DNA of 64,000 nucleotides from Terebella lapidaria (GCA_949152475.1 OX424564.1:29882165-29946164); one strand, 5' to 3'; shown: positions 25,466 through 38,235, counted from the stretch's first letter. A program made the numbers and translations. Notes: generated by a model not told the origin, from the sequence alone.

Positions 25466-26375
25466 GAGGGTTTTTTTTTCTTTTTCGATTTTCACATTCT
25501 TTTTTAAACTGCGGCCATTTTCGCCGATAAACGGCCAATTTCTGACTTTGGCGGCCATTTTCTCAGAAACTGTTCAGACAGTTTTGAGATTTTTATTTCA
25601 AAAGATTGATCTCACATACCTCCGTGATATTTAAAAGTTTCGTTGCCCCTGAATCGACGGTCTGCGTGTGGCGGCCATTTTCATGTTCTCGAAGGGTCCC
25701 AAATAGGACTTTCCAATGTTAAATTCTCCTATGCTTCATAATGGGACATATTATGCCTAATATCTCACTTATTATTTAGATTAGTGACTAGGAATCAATT
25801 ACGGACACATAGAAATGATATATATGCTGATTATTGTCATGACCCTGAATTTGACCTTTGACCTCATTTTCAAGGTCAGAGCACAAAACGGCTAATATCT
25901 CACTGAATATCCGCTTTACAAGAGGTTTTTTTTTTTCTTTTTCGATTTTCACATTTTTTTTTAAACTGCGGCCATTTTCGCCGATAAACGGCCAATTTCT
26001 GACTTTGGCGGCCATTTTCTCAGAAACTGTTCAGACAGTTTTGAGATTTTTATTTCAAAAGATTGATCTCACATACCTCCGTGATATTTAAAAGTTTTGT
26101 TGCCCCTGAATCGACGGTCTGCGTGTGGCGGCCATTTTCATGTTCTCGAAGGGTCCCAAATAGGACTTTCCCATGTTAAATTCTCCTATGCTTCATAATG
26201 GGACATATTATGCCTAATATCTCACTTATTATTTAGATTAGTGACTAGGAATCAATTACGGACACATAGAAATGATATATATGCTGATTATTGTCATGAC
26301 CCTGAGTTTGACCTTTGACCTCATTTTCAAGGTCAGAGCACAAAACGGCTAATATCTCGCTGAATATCCGCTTTA
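25466..26375. repeat. 454-bp direct duplication (two near-identical copies)
   Basis: The block starting TTTTTTTCTTTTTCGATTTT at about 25,470 is repeated from about 25,924 with very few differences. It carries GCGGCCATTTTC motifs, CAGACAGTTTTGAGATTTTT and, in each copy, TTTGACCTTTGACCTCATTT. The same repeat family hosts the Penelope-like insertion at 57.2 kb. Near identity implies recent tandem duplication. Confidence 0.9.
25852..25864 (-). promoter_or_regulatory. Perfect DR1 nuclear-receptor motif (1 of 3)
   Basis: TGACCTTTGACCT, i.e. AGGTCA-A-AGGTCA on the minus strand. Identical 13-mers lie at 26,309-26,321 and 26,792-26,804. DR1 is the known binding form for RXR/HNF4/COUP-type receptors; whether it is used here is unknown. 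Confidence 0.5.
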
Positions 26376-27110
26376 CAGCTTGGGACTAAATTGTGGACGT
26401 ATAGAAAATGATGTATGCCGAATATTTTGATGACCTTGAATTTGACTTTTGACCTAATTTTCAAGATCAGGCACAAAATGGCTAATATCTCGCTTATTAT
26501 TGACTTTACAGCTCAAGAATCAATTGTGGACATATAGGAAATGACATATGCGGAATATTCGGCTGACCTTGACTTAGACTTTTGACCTCATTTTCAAAGT
26601 CAAAGAACAAAATGGCTAATATCTCGCTTATTATCGATTTTACAACTTGAGAGTCAATTGTGGACAGATAGAAAATGATATATGCTGAATATTGTCATAA
26701 CCTTGAATTTGAACTTTGACCTCATTTTCAAGGTCAGAGTACAAAATGGCTAGGAAATGATATATGCTGAATAGTGTCACGACCTTGAATTTGACCTTTG
26801 ACCTCATTTTCAAGGTATCACAGGACAACTTGGCTAATATCTTGTTTATTATCAAATTCAAAACTTAGGATTCTGTTGTGGAAATACAGCAAATATTATA
26901 TGCTGAATATTCTGATGACTTTTAATTTGACTTTTGATTTCATTTTCAAATGTCACAGGACATAATGACTAATATCTCTCTTAGTACTGAAATTACAGTT
27001 TAGTAAGCAATTGTGAACGTATAAGATTTCAAATATGCTGAATACTCTCATGACTTTAAATTTGACCTTGACCTTATTTTCAAGGCCACAATACAATATA
27101 GCTATTATAT
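26345..27110. repeat. Tandem repeat of about 130 bp with TGACCTTGAATTTGACC words
   Basis: GGCTAATATCTCGCT recurs at about 26,347, 26,480 and 26,612 and in decayed form afterwards, each followed by a GACCTTGAATTTGACC-like block and TTTTCAAGGTCA. It continues the preceding duplication as an older, more diverged array. Confidence 0.8.
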
Positions 27111-27164
27111 ATGAAAGCTATTATATATAATAATATATATTGTCCGGTAACTTATCTTAGCCCT

Positions 27165-28935
27165 TTGGGCTTATTTTTTATTTTCTACTCTTCACGCTGA
27201 ATTATCACACAGTGCACACCATTTAGAGCATAAGAAAAATATAATTTACCCTTATAGATAAGAGAAAATCGTTAAAATTGTATGGCCAGAATCAATTAAT
27301 ACAATTCCATGTACTCTTAAAATTATATGCATGACATAATTCATGAAACAAATTATGATATACATATATGCATGGTATCATAACAACATGAGAATATTTC
27401 GATTTAGGACTGAAACCCTAATAACTGTTACACTATTAATACCCACGCTGAATAATCAAAAGTTATAATTACAAATATAATTGAACTATACATGTAAGCA
27501 AAATTCATGCACATGAATACTGCACAAAACTTTGTTTACCATTCACAATAACAGTAATCATTCCAAATGTATGGAATGCAGTGTGTGTTTACTAAAACCA
27601 GCTACAACCTGATTTTCAATGAAATCCTTCACGTTCAATCATTTACCACCCGCGTGAAGACGTTTTCCCAAACAAATCGACCCATCGTTCTTCACAAACT
27701 TACGGTGAGTGCACTTAATGTTTGAATTGAACTCAATTTCGTGGAAATCATTAATGAGAGAACAAAGATGGCATTGGTCAACCTAACGATTCCTCATCTG
27801 TGCGTTTAGTGACATTCTCAATGGGTATGCAGGTTACACATTGCAAATTAGATCAAATATTCCACACCTAAAGCTAACAAAATATTAAGAAATGGTGAAC
27901 ATTATATAAAGATATGTAATATACTTGGTGGAGACATTTTAAATGATTTTTAACATGCTAACATTTATAACATTTTCTACATGCTAAAGTTGGTTTGCAA
28001 ATTTCAAGAAGTTGTTAGTCATTTTTTTTGTGTGAGGCAACAACGGGAAATGTTCATAATATAGATGACGGTACATTTTCATAATAACAGAATGAAATTT
28101 CAATGAAATGCGATCTATTATTTGAGGAGAGACAAAAATACCTTCTAGTTCTTGATCTCGGCTATGTAACCGTTCCAGAAGAGCCAAAGCAAGTCTGGAT
28201 TTTATGTCCGATTCTATAGTTGATAGATATGATGGCACTTCGTTGTAAACGAGTTCTGCCGTTTCCGAGTCTTTTACAAAAACCCGTTTATGTGGATGTC
28301 CTCGAACATTAGTTAGTTTCGGAGCAAAACATATGGATTTCGTATCAAGATTTTGATGACTTGGAGTAAACAAATTGGGAAATCTATTGAAATCAATTGC
28401 CCACGAAGCGCACGAGGAATAATTCAACAGCCAATTTGGAATCAGTGGCTAAGAAGGAACACAAATTCCGTTAATTTGGTGACACATTCTGATCTACGTT
28501 ATTCATTTGAAAGGTGATATGATGAAATGAAGGGGAGAATAATGAAGTTCATTTCAAAATAAATATGAGTTTTGAAACATGGAAATGCATCAATTGAAAA
28601 GGCAATGTTTATGAATAGCATTCTTTCTCGGTATATGGAACATATTTGGTTCCCGCTATCGAATAATAACTTCCCATTCTGAAAATGAACTAGACCTATA
28701 CCGCATTTGTTTTTAAAGCCGTATGGTCTATCATATACCACGCATAGTATCGTGATTTAACGTGAAAAATAGTGTTTTTTCCATCTTTAATAGTGTGAAA
28801 TTGTATCATTACTTGTATGTGTTTGTGTGGGAAAGTGTGTACGAAATTGAATTTAGTGTTTTCTTTAATTCATCAAAGAAAGAGTAATTCGCGGTTGGAT
28901 GTCATGTGAAAATATGGAATGTGAATAATAGAATG
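27165..28935 (-). pseudogene. Decayed third NPF locus (inverted; lacks the peptide exon)
   Basis: On the minus strand this matches the intact NPF gene from inside intron 2 (GACATCCAACCG near 28,895 corresponds to about 49,000) through exon 3 and the 3' untranslated region to the polyadenylation area (27,170 corresponds to about 50,530). The exon-3 equivalent (28,142-28,283) reads FVKDSETAEL, then YNEVPSYLSTIESDIKSRLA, where the intact gene has FGKRSDSLTAEL and YNEVPLYPSAMESNIKSKLS. The glycine amide donor and the Lys-Arg cleavage site are therefore gone. The acceptor before exon 3 (ACAG to ACGG) and the one before the last exon (TTTGCAG to TTTGCAA) are both lost. No exon encoding signal peptide or mature NPF is present. 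It is a relic older than the tandem copy at 62.6 kb, and most likely inert. Confidence 0.85.
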
Positions 28936-29150
28936 ATGACTTCGGCCAAAGTGCTGGTGGTCTACACCACCAATCTGTAAACTGTATTTAAAATTATTAC
29001 ACGAATGCTTATGAGATGTGACCCTCAGTTCAGTAGGTGGAACTAGGTGTCAGTTGAGTCGGCACGCATTATATCGCACCCATGGCATGCTATACAATAG
29101 CTACATCAAAACCCTATAGTGCTGCAGGATGGGCCACCAAATGGAAGGGT

Positions 29151-29629
29151 ACCCAACATGGCTGTACTACATTTGTCCTCAGGGTTTTTCTTGCAGATGT
29201 ATATATCTAGTTGATGATACACGATGATGCCAAGCCAGCAATCAAGGGGAAAATAAGTTATGAGTTTTTGAAACAGAGTACCGTATACGAGACTTTGTGC
29301 GAAAAATCGGCTAGTGATATTTAGGGGGTAGGGTTACTCAACAGGCTGCCGTTCCTTACTGACTCGGCGGATCCCCACATATGGTGTACCTAATGCGATA
29401 CGTAATGCGATTGCCTTTTTAATGACATCTGCTTTTCTTACTTATCGAAGATTTCCCTCATTATTTCCAGTATAACCTCATTGGTGACATGCAGCTTGAT
29501 GCTATTTTCACTCAAAAAGCAACACTTTAGAGGGTATACTTCACACTATTTATATTTTGCTGTCCAGGTCACTGCGACCATTTCATGTTATACTCCATTG
29601 GAATCAGCATTGAAATACCTTTCCAGCAC
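29151..29629 (+). repeat. Left arm of the fold-back element
   Basis: Begins ACCCAACATGGCTGTACTAC and ends CATTGAAATACCTTTCCAGC. Its reverse complement is 33,734-34,212, with scattered mismatches and small gaps. Shared words include GGGGGTAGGGTTACTCAACA and GTCTCGTATACGG in complement. Confidence 0.9.
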
Positions 29630-29774
29630 TATCTGGATTATACTTTATTATGCATGCATGTAATTTAAAAGTACGATGAAAAATCAGATGGCAATACTTC
29701 ATATAGATAGGAACAACAGTAATAAGGTGAATCAGACTGGAACGGCTGGGACCCTGCATGCAATCACCAGTAAT

Positions 29775-30404
29775 CACATGGAGGTCACTATTTCAAGCGC
29801 ACACAAGAAAATCACTACACCAAAAACACACATGGAAGTCACTACATCAAATACACACATGGAAGTCACTACATCAAATACATACATGGAAGTCACTACA
29901 CACCAAATACACACATGGAAGTCACTACATCAAATACACACATTGAAGTCACTACATCAAATACACACATGGAAGTCACTACATCAAATACACATATGGA
30001 AATCACTACATCAAATACACACATGGAAATCACTACATCAAATACACAGGTGAAAGTCACTATATCAAATACACACACGGAAGTCACAATTCATCAAATA
30101 CACACAACGAAATCACTACCTCATGACACACATGGAAGTCACTACATCAAATACACACATGGAAGTCAATACATCAAATACACACATTGAAGTCACTACA
30201 TCAAATACACACATGGAAGTCACTACATCAAATACACATATGGAAATCACTACACCGAATACACACATGGAAATCACTACATCAAATACACACATGGAAG
30301 TCACTACATCAAATACACACATGGAAGTCACTACATCAAATACACACAACGAAATCACTACCTCATGACACACGTGGAAGTCACTACTTCAAATAAACAC
30401 ATGA
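29775..30404. repeat. 27-bp minisatellite, about 23 copies
   Basis: Unit CACATGGAAGTCACTACATC plus AAATACA (27 bp). Because 27 is a multiple of three, it stays open in several frames and gives repeats such as THMEVTTSN on plus and VVTSMCVFD on minus. These are by-products of the repeat, not evidence for a protein. Confidence 0.95.
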
Positions 30405-33165
30405 TGGACAGGCACAAACACGAATGCACTGGACAGTCTTGTGTAGGAGAGGGCAAGAACATGAAAAGGACAGGTCCGGTACATTTAGGAGAGGGAAGAA
30501 ACACGAAGGGACAGGTCGAGAATATTTAGGATAAGGCCCAAACATGAACAGATTGGTTGTGCACATGTACTACAGGACATCAACGTGAAGGGACAGGTCG
30601 GGCACATGTGGAAGAGGGCAGAGTTAGTAAAGGACAGGAGAGCACTGAAGCGAATGGAGAGATATGGTAAATGTATGAAAACGCATGGACATGAAGGGAC
30701 AGGTCGGATAAGTGTAGGAAAGGACGTGAACACAGGTTGGGTACATTTGGGAGAGGGCAGGAACATGCATGAACAGGTCGGGTATATGTAGGAGAAGGTA
30801 TCAACTCAACAGATCAGGTAGATGTAGGAGATGCAGGAGAGGGCATGAACACGGAGAGATATGCTAGGTATATGTAGGAGATGGAATCAACACAAAGGGA
30901 CAGGTCGGCAACATACAGGAGAGGACAGGAACATGCATGAACAGGTCGGGTATATGTAGGAGAAGGTATCAACTCAACAGATCAGGTAGATGTAGAAGAT
31001 ACAGTAGAGGGCATGAACACGGAGAGATGTGCTAGGTACATGTAGGAGATGGAATCAACACAAAGGGACAGGTCGGCAACATGAAGGAGAGGGCAGGAAC
31101 ATGCATGAACAGGTCGCTTATATGCAGAAGAGAGCATCAACACGAAGAGACATGTCGGCAACATGTAGGAGAGAGTATCAACTCGAAGTGACAGGTTGGC
31201 AATATGCAGTGGCCCAGGAACACGAAGGGACAAGTCGGGTACATGTATGATAGGGCAGGAACACGAAGGGACAGGTCGGGTAAATGTAAGAGGACAGAAA
31301 CACAGGGTCGGATAGATATAGGAGAGGACATCAAAACGAGGGAACAGGTCGAGTTCATGTAGGAGAGGGCAGAAACACGAAGGGTCAGGTCGGGTACAAG
31401 TAAGAGAGGGCAGGAGTACGAAGGGACAAGTCGTGTCTATGTAGGGGATGGCAAAAACAGGAAGGGACAAGTCGTGTCCATATAGGAGAGGGGGTATGAA
31501 CACGAAGGGACAGGTCGGGTAAATGTAAGAGAGGGCAGGAACACAGGGTCGGCTAGATATAGGAGAGGACATCAAAAAGATGACACAGGTCAGGTACATG
31601 TAGGTGAGGGCATCAACACAAAGGAGCAGGTCGGGAACATGCAGGAGAGGGCATTGACATGAAGGGACAGCTCGGCAACCTGAACGAGAGGGCAGGAACA
31701 CCCAGGGACAGGTCGGGTAGATGTTTTAGAGGGCTAGGAAGGATAGGTCGGCAACATGTATGAGCCCAGGACCACGAAGGGACAGGTCGGGAGATGTGAG
31801 AGAGGGCATCAACACGAAGGGACAGATCGGCAACATGCAGGAGAGAGCAGAAACACGAAGTAAGAGGCCGGGTATATGTACGAGAGGTTACCAACACGAA
31901 GGGACAGGGCGGCAACATGTAGGAGAAGGCATCAAATTGAAGGGACAGGTCAGGTAGATGTAGTCGATATCAATGCGAAGGTTCAAGGTACAGGTTGGCA
32001 ACATCTAGGAAAAGGCAGGAACATGATGGAACAGGTCGGGTATAAGTGAAAAGGGCAGGAACACGAAATGGCAGGTCTGGTACATGTAGGAGAGGGCATC
32101 AACACAAAGGGCCAGGTTGGCAACATGTGAGGAAAGGCGATAACACAAAGGGGCAGATTGACAAAATGCAGGAGATGGCAAGAACATAGAATGATAGGTC
32201 GGGTACACATAGGGGAGTGCAGCAAAATGAAGGAAAGTTTGGCAACATGTAGGAGAGGGCCAGAGCACGAAGGGACAGGTCGGGTACATGTTGGAGAGGG
32301 CATCAACACGGAATGATAGGTCGGCAACATGTAGGAGAGGGAATCAACATGGAGGGACAGGTCGGCAACATGTAGGAGAGGGCAGAAACACAAAAGTACT
32401 GGTACACATGTAAGGGAGAACGTGAACATGAAGGGACAAGTCGTTAAGGGACCAGTGGTTTACATGTAAGAGAAGGCAGGAACATGAAAGATAGTCGTGT
32501 CCATGTGGGAGAGTACAGGAACACGAAAGGCTAGTCGTGTCCATGTGGGAGAGTACAGGAACACGAAGGGACGGATCAAATACATGTAGGAGAGGGCACC
32601 AACTCAAAGAGATATTCAGGGAGGGCAAGAACACAAAGGGATAGGTCGGGTACATATGAGAGAGGGCAAGAACACGAAGGGACAGGTCGGGTTCATATGA
32701 GAGAGGGCAAGAACACGAAGGGACAGGTCGGGTACATGTTGGAGAGAGCAGGAAAACAAAGGGACAGGTCGGATATATAGAGGATAGTGAAAGAACATAA
32801 AAGACAGGTCGAGTAAATGTTCGAGAGGGCAGGAAAACGACGGGACAGGTCACCAACATGTAGGAGATGTAGGACATGAAGGGACAGGTCGGGTAGATGT
32901 AGGGAAGAGCAGGATCACGACAGTACAGGTTGGCAACATGTAGGAGAGGGCAGGAACACGAAGGGACAGATCAGCAACATGTAGGAGAGGGCAGGAACAC
33001 GAAGGGACAGATCAGCAACATGTAGGAGAGGGCATCAAGACGACGGGGCAAGTCTGATACATGTAGGAGAGGGGCGGGACCATGGAGAGACAGGTCGGAT
33101 ACATGTTGGAGAGAGCAGGAAAACAAAGGGATAGGTCGTGAGGATAGTGCAAGAGCACGAGGGGA
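30405..33165. repeat. 41-bp minisatellite, about 65 copies
   Basis: Unit (in two parts) AACACGAAGGGACAGGTCGG and GTACATGTAGGAGAGGGCAGG minus overlap; spacing of AGGTCGGG is 41 bp, for example at 32,643 and 32,684. Variants alternate between GGTACATGT and GGCAACATG, suggesting higher-order structure. The minus strand of the unit has no stop in any of its three frames, so it yields spurious frames up to 239 codons. Confidence 0.95.
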
Positions 33166-33733
33166 TAGATTCCTGTATGATACTTCAAAGGCCAGTCGGT
33201 TGTTCCGTTCTGAGTATTTAAATTATTGTTATATGTTCTGGTCTATATAAGGATTTGATTTAAACAGTCAGCCAAACTGTTCTGAAACATTGATTGCTAA
33301 TCAGTTCTTCCGTTCTGAGAGATTAAATTATAGTATTTTTCGGTTTGCAAGTTTATATGCTATAGCCAATTATTGCTTAGAGAGTGTATATGCCAATCAG
33401 CATTCCTGCTTGGATGAAGAATACTGTACATGGTGTACAACGAGGGGCAAAAGTCAATGACTATCTGCTCAACTTCCCGTTTTAGTGATCGAACGCAAAC
33501 CTGCTGTTGTGTTCAGAGGGTGATATCATGAGATGTTATTTGCTAACTGAGTGGTCTTCTGAATAAATGTATGTAAATTAACATGCTTGTTTGTGAGTTG
33601 TTCTATCATAAATAAAACGAAACAATGAATTGAGTTTTTATCCTACGAAAAAATCCCTCCAGACAACAATACTTCATCTGGATAAAACTAGCAATAATAG
33701 GACAAATCATTATCAGACATGCACAACCATACA

Positions 33734-34212
33734 TTGCTGGAAAGGTATTTCAATGCTGATACCTATGCGGTTTAACATGAAATGCTTATAGTGTCCTGGA
33801 CAGCAAAAAGTACTTTGGTGTCAGCATACCCTGCAAAGTGTTGCTTTTACGACTGAAAATAGCATCAAGCTGCATGTGACCAATGAGGTTATAATGGGAA
33901 TAACGAGGTCAATCTTTGACACAAGTAAGAAAAGCAGATGTCATTAGAAAGGCAATTGCATTACCTATCCATAAATACACCATATGTGGGGATCCTCTGA
34001 GTCAGTACGGAACGGCAGCCTGTTGAGTAACCCTACCCCCTAAATATCACTAACCCATTTTTCGCACAAAGTCTCGTATACGGTGCCCTGTTTCAAAAGC
34101 TCATAACTTATTTTCCCCTTGATTGCTGGCTTGGCATCATCGTGTTTCATCAACTAGATATAAACATCTGCAAGAAAAACCCTGAGGACAAATGTAGTAC
34201 ATCCATGTTGGG
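33734..34212 (-). repeat. Right arm of the fold-back element
   Basis: Inverted counterpart of 29,151-29,629, of essentially the same length. It ends CATGTTGGGT at 34,203-34,212. Confidence 0.9.
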
Positions 34213-34517
34213 TCACTTGAAAATTAGGACCCTTTTAGAGTTGGTCCGGCAGCACTACTACACAAGAATATCCAGCAATGAAGTATTTTCGTCATTTGTG
34301 ACACGGTAGAGATGTGTATTATTCTGTGCACGTTTCAAATCTGCAACAGGCAATGTGATTCTGATTAAAAACGAGCGACCCATCCACATGTTACAATGTA
34401 TTAACTGTAACTAGAGATAATAAATTAAATCGTGGTACTCCCAGGCAAAAGGTCAATAACGTTAATCAGATGAACACCAGTGTTAAGGCATTTTGATTGA
34501 TCAATTTGGATCAAAGT

Positions 34518-34615
34518 TAGCAAGTACAGTAATATTGTGGCTACCAAGTACAGAAATAGTTTTGTTAGCAAGTACAATGATGTATTAGTTAGCAAGTACA
34601 GTAATAATAATCTTG
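34518..34615. repeat. Short direct repeat GTTAGCAAGTACAGTAAT, about 4 copies
   Basis: TAGCAAGTACA (once CTACCAAGTACA) recurs about every 23-34 bp with variable spacers. A 71-codon frame overlaps it but has no recognisable features. Confidence 0.7.
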
Positions 34616-34619
34616 TATT

Positions 34620-37425
34620 TCACAGATGTCTCTCTACAGAGCTTATCAGGAATACATTTCGTCGTCGTAATTTTATTGTGGAAAGGAGTGTACGCTCACC
34701 AACCTATCAATTAGTACTGAGTACGCTAAATTATGAAATTCATATCCATTGACGATACTGTTTAATTTTTTAATTTTTTGTTTCGTTAGACACAACCAAT
34801 ATTTCCGTTGTTAGCTTTCTCCCCACGCTTACAGAAGGATACACAACATAAACATCAAAGTATTCTGGTCCATGTAAACCAGTGCAAATCTCGCTGTGAT
34901 GATAATAGAGTCACTGCATCTGTATACAAAGGTAAATAAATCTTTTTTATATTCTATTGAATAATATAACACCTCATCTTCCACGACGCAAAACGATATA
35001 TAAGTGTAGTTACATATTCGCCTCCCTACTATTTACACGACATAAATTAATGAGACGAGAAATAGACACAATATTAGATTACAATTCAAAGTAGAGCTAA
35101 TAAAATGACAAGCAAATTTAGAATTAATAGTCTACATCATATATTCATACTCAACAAAAAGTTTGAACCAATTCAAAAACTGAAAACAAAATAGCAATGT
35201 GGACTTTACTTGTATATCCGACGCATCATACACGTGTGGGGTTTGACAACATGTACCCAGCCTAAAATTTATTCTCGATTTGCAATTTGATCACAAAAAT
35301 TTACTTTCCATTACTTGTTTAATAAAACTACAAGTGAAGTCCATCAAAACACACATAGTTACTCCATCGGACAGGAATTCAGAAACTGTCTTGACAATTA
35401 CATTAAACTCATTGGTTCAGAAAATTTTGCCTCGCCAATACGAAGAAAACTACCAAATACTATTCATTACTTTATGTGACATGCATCGTAACAAGACTAT
35501 TACCATGATTGTATTATGTGGATCAATTTTACAACAAGGTACATCAGCTGACGCTTATCAGTGTATGTAACATGTTTTCTCCTCTTCTCCAATATCATAA
35601 AAAATATGTAATTTGAAATTTGATTCGAAGAACCATCATAATACAGGCAAAAAGGAACTTGTTCTAGCTAAGTAAAATAATTCGGTCACTGCATGTAAAA
35701 TACAGGTAAACAACAAACAGAACATGTATAGTTCAACCAGACAATCGCAGTGCTTTTAGCTGAATGCAATTGACGGCAAACCAGCTCCAGACAGACGTTC
35801 AAAGCTGTCCTCTTCAGATTTGGCTCATCATATATAACCACCTATTATATTATTTTCTTCGGAAAGGGAAGGTGGGTGGGGACCCTAGTTGTTCCAAAAA
35901 TGATATGTGCATTCATTGGGAACCTGTTGGTATTTGTATAGTAAACTATGGTGGGCGGGGGGCATGGGGTGGGGGCAAGTTACTCCCTAGTAACATACAA
36001 GTCACTGATATTGGGCTGGATGATTCCAGGCACATACACAGTCAGTCAGTGAATACAGTAATTTGGCTTTGTTACTGTAGGCCCCAGCACCAGTGCATCC
36101 TGGTGCTAACTGACCAGTATTCAGCCGTATGGGGAGCCAGCATCTACATGGGTGCAGGTGAGGGAACACTGCTAAGTAAAAAAAAAAGACTCTCCTAGAA
36201 ATTGCATAAATCTCCTAGAAATTGCATAAATCAAATTGTTCTATGATGATTTTGAAAACCTCTCCAGCCAATCAAACGGCTTTTTCTACCTAATTTCAGA
36301 CTCCTAATGAAAAAATTAAAAAGTTGGCAATTAATTAAAATAAGTCACAGTGACACTATGTTCAAAGTTGAGTATGGTCAGAATGAGTACTAATTACAGA
36401 AACAAAAATACAAAATTATTGCTAATTCGGATATCTTGGCAATTGTTTTTACATAGACATTTATAGGACATATAATGGCGAAGTATGGGCGTACGGCACA
36501 ATTGTTGCACAATCAACGCAGTCTGGTGCCGTGTTTTGTACGTAATGCACGCAATGACTTTGTTTCTCCCTTCATATCTGCAACAAACAGCTGAATGATG
36601 CCAGTTTTATATCATGATTAATATTCAGGGAATATGAACGCTTAATACCACGATGTTATAGAAACTGGATCAGAAATTAATTACTTGAATATCGTTCAAA
36701 TTGGTGCTAGTCAATCACAGAACAAAAGCCATTGAAACGTGACATTTCAAGGAGATATGCCATATTATCCAAAAGTGAATCTAAATTTATAACATCAGTA
36801 TCGAGAACTGATATTGGTTCACATCGTGTGTATAAACGTATACATACCTGGTTTATATATACACACCTTAACATTACCTTTTGAGACCAAACGTACATAA
36901 GGATTCATTCTTCTGTTTTCCAAGCGACACGAACTGTCGAGTCATACATGTACATCAGCCGTGCTTTGTTGCAGTATTACTGATAATATCCTGGTGAATT
37001 GTGAGAGTTTGAAAACTGGTTAATTAAGATGGAACATATTGTATCTTTCTTGCCATGTTTGCTGATGTGCATAAAACCGAGGTTGCCAAAAAGGGGGCGA
37101 TAATGGGTTGATACCGGAAAATCCATATCAAGGCTCATGTCGAGAACACAACGCCTTTACTCGTATTCCCTGTTTTGCTGAAAATCACCTGTCCCTTGTA
37201 ATATTTATTTATTGTGAATTGTTTGGTTTCAGCGCACACATGCTGTACAAGTTGCACATATGTGAGAATTGTCTTACATAGTAAAATAAATAATACAAAT
37301 ATTGTAGGCATACTGTGTCAAAATATGTATATACGTTTTTGTATGGCATCGTTTTATCAAGACCAGAATAATCCTCATTCAAATGAGAGATTCTCCTCAT
37401 AGATTTTACAATTATCTTATCACAA
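34620..37425. other. Interval with no supported gene
   Basis: The longest frame (35,764-36,198, 144 codons) crosses G-rich low-complexity DNA and ends at a poly-A run; it shows no domain and is not supported. A 23-bp direct duplication (CTCCTAGAAATTGCATAAAT) lies at 36,193-36,238. Confidence 0.5.
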
Positions 37426-37545
37426 ATGTAAAGTATCAATCTATTACCACCGATACATCCAGGTTTCGATTACGCTAATAACAAACGTAAAATACAACAT
37501 TTTGCAATAGATACAAAGCCCGGCCGAATAGTTCATCCGGAAATA
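37426..37545 (-). repeat. Partial, inverted relative of the 285-bp repeat
   Basis: The plus strand here reads like the complement strand of 5,830-6,114: AGTATCAATCTATTACCACC, then AACAAACGTAAAATACAACA and ATACAAAGCCCGGCCGAATA. The frame INLLPPIHPGFDYANNKRKI stays open despite many base differences. That is either chance or a hint that this repeat carries a coding piece. Confidence 0.55.
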
Positions 37546-38235
37546 TGGTTTCTAAAACACGCACTCATATATACACATTTATATCTGTTTACTGTCAGTC
37601 AGTATAACACTTGTGTTAATGTTTATTTTTTACCTGTACCGACGTATAATAAAAATTATTTTCTTATCTTATATCTTATCGGTACACCCTTTATTGACGA
37701 GTTGCATATATGTGTATGGAATAATGCAGCGTGGTCCATGGCACATATATGTATAAGTGGCATCAAAGAAAAGCTGCGTCTTATACTAATGTAGTCAATA
37801 AGGATTAATCGGATATCAGAAAGACTTTATCGCATGTCCTGTACTGCGTTTCGCAATTCGTTCACGTTAAATACCAATAAACTACATGTACTAATACGAG
37901 ATTAGCTTATAAATTTATATCAATTGCATCCATTCTTGTACCGCTCCATACCTATCAGATTAGCGGCATTGTGTAATGATTCGTATTCGGATGCCTATTG
38001 CAATTCTGATCTCTTATGATCGGATGAACAAATTGCTCATAGTTCACGGAATAGCACTCGCCATTTATATGTGAATTATCGAAGACCTCTGGACTCGAAC
38101 AATATCGTTTATTGGTTATTTCTGGTCTAGAATATTCGGCCTGGATAGGATGCAGTGCCCTCAATTCTATCAGTCCACTGAAAACATGGTTTCGGATGCT
38201 TGGAATCAGCCCAAATATAGAAAAGAAGACTTTCG

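Larger units (their letters stand above)
29117..34258. mobile_element. Fold-back element of about 5.1 kb (long arms around minisatellites)
   Basis: Two long inverted arms (29,151-29,629 and 33,734-34,212, with weaker pairing out to 29,117 and 34,258) enclose a 27-bp array and a 41-bp array plus a unique stretch of about 565 bp (33,166-33,733). No transposase frame is visible, so it would be non-autonomous. Long arms around tandem repeats resemble the fold-back (FB/Galileo-type) design, but the family is not established. No clear target duplication was seen, so the outer limits are approximate. Confidence 0.7.

Noticed and set aside
28499-28741. 80-codon minus-strand frame next to the NPF relic as its missing peptide exon
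   Set aside because: It aligns with intron 2 of the intact gene, not with exon 2, and contains no RPRF-like or signal-peptide sequence.
29676-30373. Apparent proteins of 80-125 residues made of THMEVTTSN or VVTSMCVFD repeats
   Set aside because: They are translations of a 27-bp minisatellite, open on both strands only because the unit length is a multiple of three.
30982-32877. Long minus-strand frames (up to 239 codons) rich in Pro, Cys, Ser and Leu
   Set aside because: Translations of the 41-bp minisatellite, whose unit is stop-free in every minus frame; no start context, signal or non-repeat portion.
29676-33165. CRISPR-like array
   Set aside because: The repeats are contiguous minisatellite units without unique spacers, in a eukaryotic context.
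35764-36198. 144-codon frame as a gene
   Set aside because: It covers low-complexity G-rich DNA, ends in poly-A derived lysines, shows no domain or signal, and has no second copy to test conservation.
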